A stretch of 6,750 bases of DNA from an uncultured Bacilli bacterium (GTDB taxonomy: Bacteria; Bacillota_I; Bacilli_A; RF39; UBA660): positions 1-6,750 of the forward strand of contig CALVPO010000079.1 of NCBI GenBank assembly GCA_944351345.1, written 5' to 3'. Below the pieces are notes generated by a model, which was given only the letters and a program-made list of their open reading frames with translations, made no database searches and was not told where the DNA came from. The first letter of the stretch is position 1, and each line of letters starts with the position of its first letter. This document shows, in pieces, positions 1 through 6,279 of this stretch. The translations under genes were made by a program, and so were the position numbers.

Positions 1-9
1 AAATATCTA

Positions 10-15
10 CTCCTT
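10..15 (-). promoter_or_regulatory. Ribosome binding site of a gene starting just outside the window
   Basis: The minus strand reads AAGGAG at 15-10, followed by nine bases to the window edge without ATG, GTG or TTG. A start codon at or just beyond base 1 would be at a usual distance. It lies downstream of the MerR-type promoter candidate and after the ABC gene. This suggests another minus-strand gene whose coding part is not visible. Confidence 0.45.
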
Positions 16-44
16 ATTTTCCTAAAAAACCTCCTTTCAACTAA

Positions 45-75
45 AGTTTAACATTTCAGTCTACTGGAGAGTCAA
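45..75 (-). promoter_or_regulatory. Candidate MerR-type promoter with operator dyad for a gene beyond the left edge
   Basis: On the minus strand a -35 element TTGACT (75-70) is followed by a 19-base spacer and a -10-like TAAACT (50-45). The spacer is longer than the usual 17. It is occupied by an imperfect inverted repeat, left arm ACTCTCCAGT (72-63), two-base centre AG, right arm ACTGAAATGT (60-51), with 7 of 10 positions complementary. A 19-20 bp spacer filled by a dyad is the hallmark of promoters activated by MerR-family proteins, which untwist the DNA. The regulated gene would lie to the left of base 1. The weak -10 match and the three mismatches in the dyad limit confidence. It could instead be a weak constitutive promoter. 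Confidence 0.45.
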
Positions 76-100
76 TACTTTATTAATAAAAATTTAATTT

Positions 101-2446
101 TTATTCCGTTCTAAGAGCATCAACTGGATCTTTCTTACTAGCCATCTTCGATGGAACAAAACCACCCAATACTGTTAAAGTAACACTAATAACAAGAAGT
201 ATAATGGCGTGAAGAGGATTTAATTTAGCAACAGAAGGTAAATCAGTTAGATTCTCAATTATTACATTTATTGGAAATGTTAAGAAATAAGCTATTAATA
301 GTCCTAACACTCCACTACATACTCCGATAATAAAAGTCTCTGCATTAAATACACGTGTAATGTCTTTACCTCTTGCACCTAAAGACCTTAGTATTCCTAT
401 CTCTTTAGTTCTCTCTAATACAGAAATATAAGTAATAATAGCAATCATGATACAAGATACAATTAAAGAAATAGATGAGAATGCTATTAAAACATAAGTA
501 ATTGCATCCATAATACTACCTGATAATGTACTAATAAGAGCAGCATAATCAGTATATAAAATTCTATCATCACTACTTTTATCTTCGTTATACTTATCCA
601 AATAATCAGTAATATAATCCTTTGTTTCAAAATCTTTTGGATATATATATATTATTGAAGGACTAACTTCAGCACCAAGTACTCCTAAAATATTATCTTT
701 AGTTACAGTAGATGTAGTCTCATCAAAAGAAGAACCTGTCAAAACATTATAATCAACACTTTTTTGTTTATTAACAATAGCACTATCTTTATTAGCATTT
801 ATAACTTCATCTACTAACGCTGAATTATAATATATTCCAGATTGAGTAAGGGCACCTTTATCTTCCTTGCCTCTTATAATAGCATTTATTTTAATTGTAA
901 TAGCTTCACTATTATTATACATTCCTTCGTAATCACTACTAGGAACATAACGACTATTTATCTCCTCATAATAAACATCATTAGGAATAACCTTAAATTC
1001 TTTATTTAATATGTCATCAAAAGATATATCACTATCTGTATTAAATCCTAATTGTTTTAAAGTAGCACTATCAAGCTCATTACGTGAATTAACAGCAATT
1101 ACAACACCAGGTTTATCACTATCGATAGAACCTGCTAAAAGCTCATAATTATCTAAAAGCATACTATCGCCATTAACTTTATCAGCAAACAAACTCCATC
1201 CCATAACGCCTGTCATTGAAGTGGTAGACATACTATAATTAGTACTAGTAGGAACAATACTATAACTATTATCAAAGTTTTTCGTAACTACATTTAAAGT
1301 AGTTCCATACTCATAACTAACAGCAGAAACATAATTTTTGTCAATAGAATCTATATAATCTACATAGTCACTATCTATGTTATTAAAGTGCATCATAGAC
1401 TCTAAATTGTTTTCGCGTGGATAAATTACTTTCTTATCAGAAAATTCTTTATGTTTATCATTAGCTTCTTCTAATTCCTGTATTGTTTCTTCATCCATAC
1501 TCATTGCCTGACTGCTAATAGTAATAGGCATCTGTGATAAAGTATCTTCTTCATATTCATCTATTTTAATTTGAAAACCATTAGATAAGGATAATATTAA
1601 AGCAATACCTATAATACCAATAGATGCTGCAAAAGAAGTCAAAAAAGTTCTCCCTTTTTTAGTCTTAATATTATTAAAAGATAAACCTAATGCTGTCTTT
1701 AAAGACATAGAAGTCTTCTTAGATTTCTTAGTTTTAACATCCTCATCTTCTTTAGTATTTACTTTACCATCATAAGGATTAGTATCAGAAGTTATTTTTC
1801 CATCTTTTAAAGTAATTATTCTATTGGAATATTCTTCTGCTAAAGAAGGATTATGAGTAACCATAATAACTAATTTATCTTTAGCTATTTTCTTTAATAA
1901 ATTCATTATTTGAACACTAGTAACAGAATCTAAAGCTCCTGTTGGTTCATCTGCTAAAATTATTTCAGGATCATTTACCAAGGCTCTAGCGATAGCAACT
2001 CTCTGCATTTGACCACCAGATAATTGATTAGGTCTCTTATAAATATGATCACTAAGCCCAACTTCTTTTAAAGCTTTCTTAGCTCTTTTAATACTTTCTT
2101 TTTTAGAAATACCAGACAAAGTCAAAGCTAAAACTACATTTTGTAAAACAGATTGGTGTGAAATTAAATTATAACTCTGAAAAACAAAACCTATTCTATG
2201 ATTACGATAACTATCCCAATCAGAGTCTTTATATTTTTTAGTAGAAATCTCATTAATAACCAAATCCCCACTAGAATAATTATCTAAACCACCAATTATA
2301 TTTAGTAAAGTAGTCTTACCACTACCACTAGGTCCTAAAATAGACGCAAATTCATTCTTTCTAAAATTAATACTAACATTACTCAATGCCTTTTGTTCTA
2401 ATTCACCAACCTTATAAATTTTAGTAATTTTCTTTAATTCAAGCAC
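101..2446 (-). CDS. ABC transporter, fused ATP-binding and FtsX/MacB-type permease protein
   Basis: A 781-residue protein joins an ABC ATPase to a MacB-like permease in one chain. The ATPase fills about residues 1-225: Walker A GPSGSGKT 38-45, Q-loop Gln90, signature LSGGQ 142-146, Walker B ILADEP 163-168 and H-loop His198. A charged linker (about 226-250) leads to one membrane segment near 267-289. An extracytoplasmic domain of about 350 residues (290-642) follows, rich in Ser, Asp, Asn and Tyr. Three more membrane segments lie near 645-675, 703-728 and 746-765. The C-terminal part carries the FtsX-type motif ERTKEIGILRSLGA (678-691). This four-segment topology is that of type VII (mechanotransmission) ABC proteins such as MacB and the LolCDE and BceAB families, which drive extrusion, lipoprotein or antimicrobial-peptide-related work rather than classical import. 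The start is GTG at 2446, eight bases after AAGGAG; the nearby ATG is in another frame. The substrate cannot be read from sequence. It is transcribed from its own promoter. Confidence 0.93.
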   Translation of the reverse strand: MLELKKITKIYKVGELEQKALSNVSINFRKNEFASILGPSGSGKTTLLNIIGGLDNYSSGDLVINEISTKKYKDSDWDSYRNHRIGFVFQSYNLISHQSVLQNVVLALTLSGISKKESIKRAKKALKEVGLSDHIYKRPNQLSGGQMQRVAIARALVNDPEIILADEPTGALDSVTSVQIMNLLKKIAKDKLVIMVTHNPSLAEEYSNRIITLKDGKITSDTNPYDGKVNTKEDEDVKTKKSKKTSMSLKTALGLSFNNIKTKKGRTFLTSFAASIGIIGIALILSLSNGFQIKIDEYEEDTLSQMPITISSQAMSMDEETIQELEEANDKHKEFSDKKVIYPRENNLESMMHFNNIDSDYVDYIDSIDKNYVSAVSYEYGTTLNVVTKNFDNSYSIVPTSTNYSMSTTSMTGVMGWSLFADKVNGDSMLLDNYELLAGSIDSDKPGVVIAVNSRNELDSATLKQLGFNTDSDISFDDILNKEFKVIPNDVYYEEINSRYVPSSDYEGMYNNSEAITIKINAIIRGKEDKGALTQSGIYYNSALVDEVINANKDSAIVNKQKSVDYNVLTGSSFDETTSTVTKDNILGVLGAEVSPSIIYIYPKDFETKDYITDYLDKYNEDKSSDDRILYTDYAALISTLSGSIMDAITYVLIAFSSISLIVSCIMIAIITYISVLERTKEIGILRSLGARGKDITRVFNAETFIIGVCSGVLGLLIAYFLTFPINVIIENLTDLPSVAKLNPLHAIILLVISVTLTVLGGFVPSKMASKKDPVDALRTE

Positions 2447-2454
2447 TCTATCAT

Positions 2455-2460
2455 CTCCTT
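2455..2460 (-). promoter_or_regulatory. Ribosome binding site of the ABC transporter gene (sets a GTG start)
   Basis: The minus strand reads AAGGAG at 2460-2455, eight bases ahead of GTG at 2446. An ATG immediately after the motif (2454-2452) is too close and out of frame, so the site supports the non-ATG start. Confidence 0.8.
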
Positions 2461-2495
2461 AATAATTATACTCTACTTTCTATAAACTTTTAATA

Positions 2496-2525
2496 ATTAT
2501 AACATACGATATTATTAACCTGCAA
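2496..2525 (-). promoter_or_regulatory. Housekeeping-type promoter with extended -10 for the ABC transporter gene
   Basis: The minus strand shows -35 TTGCAG (2525-2520), an 18-base spacer and a perfect -10 TATAAT (2501-2496). The -10 is preceded by TGT, giving the extended form TGnTATAAT. The expected transcript starts near 2489 and has an untranslated leader of about 40 bases before the GTG. It lies directly downstream of the terminator of the sigma gene, consistent with separate transcription units. Confidence 0.7.
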
Positions 2526-2540
2526 CTATCCATTAACAAA

Positions 2541-2587
2541 AGAAAAAGAAAAAAAAGCTGAATGAAAATTATTTATTTCTCCTCAGC
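2541..2587 (-). terminator. Rho-independent terminator after the sigma factor gene
   Basis: Ten bases after the sigma stop codon the minus strand forms a hairpin at 2587-2557. The arms are 13 bases each, GCTGAGGAGAAAT against ATTTTCATTCAGC, with two internal mismatches, two G-U pairs and a five-base loop. Eight T then follow, continuing in a pyrimidine tract to about 2541. The outer stem GCTGA/TCAGC and the T run are the convincing parts. Confidence 0.75.
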
Positions 2588-2596
2588 CACCATTTT

Positions 2597-4840
2597 TTAC
2601 CTTTTAGATAATTTTTTGTCTTTATCAGTTGCTATTTCTATAACGTCATTTAAAAAATTATTTATTTTTTCTTTATATAACACTAATACTTTCTTTGTTG
2701 TTTCTATTACTTCCTCTTCTTCTATACCTAAAAATTGGGCAATTGCTTCTGTAGAAAAATATTTTTCATCAACATATCCTAACTTTAATGAAATAATTAT
2801 CGCTTCTTTTACTGATAACACATTCAGCATTTCGGTAAATGTTGGTGTTCTTAATAATTTTAATATTTTTACACAATCATCTTTAGTTATATCATTATTT
2901 GCTTTATCTTCTCTTACACATGATATTAATTCTTCTTTTTCTTTTGGTTCAGTTTTTGAAATTAACTCTCCGCTAAGTTTTTCATTTATTTCAAAAGTTT
3001 GAGTTATAGGTGTTGGTTCTTCAATAATTTGTTCTAATGTTGCTTCTGTAATTGGAGCAACAAATTTCTTTTTTCTTGCTTTTCTTGGATTAATTTTCAT
3101 ATTTGTATATTCAAGTAATTTCTTCATTTTTGGTATTAATACTCCATAAAATTTACTAGTTTGTTCTTTTGTTAGTTTTGCTGAAACTGGATTGTCTAAA
3201 TCCTCACCATATCGAAGTGTCACTAATGCTCTTTCTTCTTCTGTTAGTTTTGTTAGCATTTCATCTACTTGCTCTCTCGTATAATTCTCAAAATATTGAT
3301 ATATAGTTCGTAAATTTGACATTTTATCATTCTCCTTATCTTTTGCTTTTTTACTATCTTTTAAATTAGTTTTAGACGTTTTTTTACTACTTTCTAAATA
3401 CTTTTCTGAACTCTGTATATAAACAGCAAGTTCGTTAATATGTTCTGACTTTCTAATTTTTTGTAATGCTTTTTTTTCGATTTGTCTAATCCATTCTCTT
3501 GAAAAATTATATTTTTTACCAATTTGTTCAAAAGTCATAGGTTTTCTATCATAAAAACCATACCTAAGCATTAATATTTCTCTTTCCATTTCATTCAAAT
3601 TGCAATCTTCAAATAATTTTCTTATATAATATGGTAGAGTATTATCAATAGCTTCATCTTCTGGTGTTTTTTCTGATGCAGAAATAAAATATCCAAGTTC
3701 TGTATCCCTATCATCACCCACTAAAGCGTCTATACTTACTGTATCACTTTGCAATTTATATAATTTATTTGCTTTTGAAATTGATACTCCCATTTCATAT
3801 GCAATTTCATCTATTGTAGGTTGTCTGTTTAGTTTATCTTCTAATTTAGCTACTGCCTTTTTATAAACATTAATTTGTTCGTACTTATAAACTGGTATTC
3901 TAACAATTCTCCCTTTATTAAATATCGCTCTAGTTATAGCTTTAGTTACCCAATATGTTGCATATGTAGAAAATTTATATCCTTTGTCAACGTCATATTT
4001 ATCAACTGCTTTCATTAAACCTAAATTTCCTTCTTGTATCAAATCCGAAAAAGATAATCCCCTATTAAGATATTTTTTTTTTTTTTTAACAACTAATCGT
4101 AAATTACTCTCAATAAATAAATTTTTTGCTTTACTATCACCTTGTGCAACCTTTTGTGCTAATTCTTTTTCTTGCTCTTTTGATAGCAATGGAATTTTCC
4201 TAATTTCTTTTAAATAAATACTTACACTATTAGTAGTTTCAAATTCATCTATATTTTCAACCTCTTCTGTATTTTCTTGCTTTATTTCTATATTGTTCAA
4301 CATACAATATACATCAATTGCTAAAATTAAAGATGTATTATTAAAAATCTTTTCACAATTACCTGATATTATCTGCAAATTATAATGCTTAAATATAGAC
4401 TCAATCATATTAATAAAAACGTTATTTTTATTTATCAATTTTATCAATAAATCAAGATTTGGTAAATAATCATAAGTTTTAAAAAAATTATCTAGTTTCT
4501 CAAAATATTTTATTGAATCTTTATAAGTTGAAATCTCACTAAATTCTTGATTTATATAATCATTTATTATCTTAAATGATGTTGATGAATCATGTATCAA
4601 TTTTTTTATATGTTCAGATAAAGATGTTTTTATCTTTGTTTTTATAAAATCAGAATAAGATGTACTGCCAGTATATATATTTTTGGAATTAGCTATTTCG
4701 TCTAATACTAATTCATAATAATCTTGATGAGATATATCAACATAACTATAAGATTTATAAATATTATTAATAGTAGATAATAAAAGTTCATATATTTCTT
4801 CAGAACTCAACTGTTGTATTTTTTCTAAACTTAATTCCAT
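2597..4840 (-). CDS. Large divergent RNA polymerase sigma-70 family factor with N- and C-terminal extensions
   Basis: RpoD/SigA-like sigma factor that directs RNA polymerase to promoters. Numbering is from the preferred ATG at 4840 (747 residues); an in-frame ATG at 4861 would add seven residues but contains the Shine-Dalgarno sequence. Residues 1-200 are unfamiliar, with at most a faint region-2 look near 25-85. Region 1.2 is at 204-240 (NSVSIYLKEI). Region 2 is at 246-306, with DLIQEG 266-271 and the promoter-melting stretch KFSTYATYW 289-297. Region 3 is at about 311-393. Region 4 is at 415-463, with recognition helix SREWIRQIE 447-455. A Ser/Lys-rich linker (464-507) then leads to two further region-4-like segments, about 532-576 and 675-725. 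Region 1.1 is absent. Odd points are five lysines (252-256) from a 15-A run, and Thr299-Lys300 where Arg-Gln is usual. Bacillus SigA is about 370 residues, so the length is exceptional. Whether it is the housekeeping or an alternative factor is not decided by the sequence. Confidence 0.88.
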   Translation of the reverse strand: MELSLEKIQQLSSEEIYELLLSTINNIYKSYSYVDISHQDYYELVLDEIANSKNIYTGSTSYSDFIKTKIKTSLSEHIKKLIHDSSTSFKIINDYINQEFSEISTYKDSIKYFEKLDNFFKTYDYLPNLDLLIKLINKNNVFINMIESIFKHYNLQIISGNCEKIFNNTSLILAIDVYCMLNNIEIKQENTEEVENIDEFETTNSVSIYLKEIRKIPLLSKEQEKELAQKVAQGDSKAKNLFIESNLRLVVKKKKKYLNRGLSFSDLIQEGNLGLMKAVDKYDVDKGYKFSTYATYWVTKAITRAIFNKGRIVRIPVYKYEQINVYKKAVAKLEDKLNRQPTIDEIAYEMGVSISKANKLYKLQSDTVSIDALVGDDRDTELGYFISASEKTPEDEAIDNTLPYYIRKLFEDCNLNEMEREILMLRYGFYDRKPMTFEQIGKKYNFSREWIRQIEKKALQKIRKSEHINELAVYIQSSEKYLESSKKTSKTNLKDSKKAKDKENDKMSNLRTIYQYFENYTREQVDEMLTKLTEEERALVTLRYGEDLDNPVSAKLTKEQTSKFYGVLIPKMKKLLEYTNMKINPRKARKKKFVAPITEATLEQIIEEPTPITQTFEINEKLSGELISKTEPKEKEELISCVREDKANNDITKDDCVKILKLLRTPTFTEMLNVLSVKEAIIISLKLGYVDEKYFSTEAIAQFLGIEEEEVIETTKKVLVLYKEKINNFLNDVIEIATDKDKKLSKR

Positions 4841-4846
4841 ATATTG

Positions 4847-4852
4847 CCTCCC
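4847..4852 (-). promoter_or_regulatory. Ribosome binding site that decides the sigma factor start
   Basis: The minus strand reads GGGAGG at 4852-4847, six bases ahead of ATG at 4840. The upstream in-frame ATG at 4861 has only a poor purine stretch before it, and its reading frame runs through this site. The downstream ATG is therefore the likely start. Confidence 0.8.
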
Positions 4853-4926
4853 ATTAATCATCTTTAAGGTTATTATTTAAAATATATTTATCTTACTCCA
4901 TTTTTATATAAAATAATTATCATGTA

Positions 4927-4956
4927 AATATATAAAATTCACTCTCAAAAGCTCAA
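4927..4956 (-). promoter_or_regulatory. Weak promoter candidate for the sigma factor gene
   Basis: The sigma gene needs its own promoter because the upstream tRNA ends in a terminator. The best pair I find on the minus strand is TTGAGC (4956-4951), an 18-base spacer and TATATT (4932-4927). It would leave a leader of about 80 bases. The whole stretch 4841-5088 is AT-rich non-coding DNA with many chance TATA-like words, so this is tentative. No open frame of useful length, riboswitch or RNA gene is apparent there. Confidence 0.3.
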
Positions 4957-5088
4957 TTTTGTTCTTATTTTAGCACTTTTATTTATTCTGGTAAATAGTT
5001 TTAAAGTTATTTTATTTATAATTATGACTTTTGAACAAAATATACATAATTAAATACCTTTTATTTTTTATAGATTATTACACAATAA

Positions 5089-5116
5089 AACCCCTGTCTA
5101 AATCTAGACAAGGGTT
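5089..5116 (-). terminator. Terminator hairpin downstream of tRNA-Arg
   Basis: On the minus strand a 12-bp stem, AACCCTTGTCTA (5116-5105) against TAGACAGGGGTT (5100-5089), closes a four-base loop. All pairs match, with one G-U. The 3' arm runs into TTTTATTG, a short U-rich tail. It starts 13 bases after the tRNA CCA end. It would end both the tRNA transcript and any read-through from the GerMN gene. The tail is weaker than at the sigma terminator. Confidence 0.8.
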
Positions 5117-5129
5117 AAATATCAATATA

Positions 5130-5206
5130 TGGTGTCCCCGCGGTGATTCGAACACCGGACCGTACGCTTAGAAGGCGTATGCTCTATCCAGCTGAGCTAC
5201 GGAGAC
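5130..5206 (-). tRNA. tRNA-Arg (anticodon TCT), CCA encoded
   Basis: A complete 77-base cloverleaf. The acceptor stem is GTCTCCG/CGGGGAC with one G-U pair. The D arm is GCTC-AGCTGGATA-GAGC. The anticodon stem TACGC/GCGTA encloses loop CTTCTAA with anticodon TCT (plus strand 5170-5172). The variable loop has five bases, and the T arm CGGTG-TTCGAAT-CACCG is canonical. Discriminator A is followed by an encoded CCA. It decodes AGA and AGG, the arginine codons favoured in AT-rich genomes. Position 22 is G (paired with C13), so this tRNA is not expected to be a substrate of the neighbouring TrmK, which modifies A22. Confidence 0.98.
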
Positions 5207-5228
5207 ATTACTCACACCAGATAGATAA

Positions 5229-5257
5229 ATTATACACCTTTTTTTCTATTTATTCAA
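5229..5257 (-). promoter_or_regulatory. Promoter of tRNA-Arg, overlapping the end of the GerMN gene
   Basis: The minus strand has -35 TTGAAT (5257-5252), a 17-base spacer and a perfect -10 TATAAT (5234-5229). Transcription would start near 5222, giving a 5' leader of about 16 bases before the mature tRNA end at 5206. The -35 lies on the last codon and first stop base of the upstream gene. Confidence 0.75.
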
Positions 5258-6212
5258 CACCTTTTAATGATTTTTTATAAATTTCTTTATCATTAACTAA
5301 AAAACTTACTTCTTTAGCATCACAATTATCTCCAACAGAAAGACTAATAGTGTATATAACTTCTTCTAATATTTTGTTGCTAGATTTATTTTCTAATATA
5401 GCATCATTAAAATTTAATTTTAGTATATCTCCTTCTTGTTCATAATTTATTAAAGACGCATTAGCACTCAAAAAGCTCATTAAATTCGTCTCATGTATTG
5501 GAGATGAAGATAACTCATCAATTATTATTTTCACTTTATCATTATCTGCATTATTAATATATTTAGTAACAGGGACATAATATTCATTATTATTATAACT
5601 ACTAACATAATATACAGTATAAGAATCTACATTGTTAACACTTGATATATCATAATATTTATTAATACCATAACTTCTATCTAAAGAGGCTGGTAACTTT
5701 CTTTTGCTATTAGGTAATTCCTTTAAAATTACACCCTCTACTTTTATTACTACACTATTAATTCCATTTATATTAGTTAAGGTATAGATAATAGATTCTA
5801 ACATCTTTTCTTCATATTTTTCATTAATATCTAATAATTCTTTAGAAAAATTTATAGTTAATATGCCATTTTCTAAAGATAGATCTTTTATTTCGGTACC
5901 AGCAGGAATTAATTGTCTAAATCCATTAGGTATACTATTATTTTTTGGACCATCTATAATTAAACTTTCCAGTAAATATTTAGCTTGTTCTTGAACTTCT
6001 CCTTTACCACCAGGTATAAATGTTCTTGCCACATAGTCATTAGAATCTAATAAATAAACAACAGAATCAGAATTAGTATATTCATATTCAATATCATCAT
6101 TGGATAATGTATATTCTAATTCTTGATTATCTGGTATCAAATATAATAAGAACAAGCTAAAAAGAGCAAGTGTTGCAACCATTATCTTCCTTAAAGACAT
6201 TCTTCTTAACAT
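5250..6212 (-). CDS. Membrane-anchored protein with two GerMN domains (GerM-like spore germination family)
   Basis: A 320-residue protein. A short basic N-terminus (MLRRMSLRK) precedes one hydrophobic segment at about 10-26. No cysteine follows, so it looks like an uncleaved anchor or signal peptide, not a lipoprotein. Two repeats of the GerMN fold follow: about 50-165 (VYLLDS 52-57, LLESLIIDGPK 80-90, IPAGTEI 102-108, NGILTINFSKEL 115-126, INSVVIKVEG 151-160) and about 198-312 (TVYYVS, KIIIDELSS 228-236, EGDILKLNFND 260-270, VSFLVNDKEI 302-311). Bacillus GerM has the same two-domain plan and acts outside the cell membrane in sporulation and germination. GerMN domains also occur in non-spore proteins, so the role here is inferred. 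The ATG at 6212 is chosen because AGGTG stands five bases before it; Met5 has only a weak site. It probably shares a transcript with trmK, 67 bases upstream. Confidence 0.85.
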   Translation of the reverse strand: MLRRMSLRKIMVATLALFSLFLLYLIPDNQELEYTLSNDDIEYEYTNSDSVVYLLDSNDYVARTFIPGGKGEVQEQAKYLLESLIIDGPKNNSIPNGFRQLIPAGTEIKDLSLENGILTINFSKELLDINEKYEEKMLESIIYTLTNINGINSVVIKVEGVILKELPNSKRKLPASLDRSYGINKYYDISSVNNVDSYTVYYVSSYNNNEYYVPVTKYINNADNDKVKIIIDELSSSPIHETNLMSFLSANASLINYEQEGDILKLNFNDAILENKSSNKILEEVIYTISLSVGDNCDAKEVSFLVNDKEIYKKSLKGVE

Positions 6213-6215
6213 ACT

Positions 6216-6222
6216 ATCACCT
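6216..6222 (-). promoter_or_regulatory. Ribosome binding site of the GerMN gene
   Basis: The minus strand reads AGGTGAT at 6222-6216, with the AGGTG core five bases before ATG at 6212. This supports Met1 over the in-frame Met5 at 6200. Confidence 0.65.
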
Positions 6223-6279
6223 AATTAATTATATGACTAACTATTAGCAGTAGAAGAAAAAAAGAAAAATAGTAAATCA

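Noticed and set aside
2562..3002. Plus-strand open frame of 146 codons
   Set aside because: It lies antisense to the 3' end of the sigma gene, is low-complexity Ser/Phe/Ile-rich as expected from the reverse of Lys/Glu-rich coding sequence, overlaps the terminator and matches no family.
3984..4217. Plus-strand open frame of 77 codons
   Set aside because: It is antisense to conserved sigma region 1.2/2 sequence; its FFFF-type stretch is the reverse of the A15 lysine run.
4841..4861. Longer sigma start at ATG 4861
   Set aside because: The extra seven codons contain the GGGAGG ribosome binding site for the ATG at 4840, and no good site precedes 4861.
4969..4980. TTAGCACT-like word resembling a CIRCE (HrcA) half site
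   Set aside because: The second half GAGTGCTAA at nine bases spacing is missing.
5035..5060. Eleven-codon open frame (MYILFKSHNYK) on the minus strand between the tRNA terminator and the sigma gene
   Set aside because: It is too short, has a poorly placed ribosome binding site, and no attenuator structure follows it.
6228..6233. TATAAT on the minus strand just before the GerMN gene
   Set aside because: Transcription would start inside or after the AGGTGAT ribosome binding site, leaving a leader of about eight bases, and there is no acceptable -35; a chance match in AT-rich DNA.
6252..6276. Pyrimidine-rich tract on the minus strand after trmK, possible terminator
   Set aside because: There is no stem-forming sequence before it.
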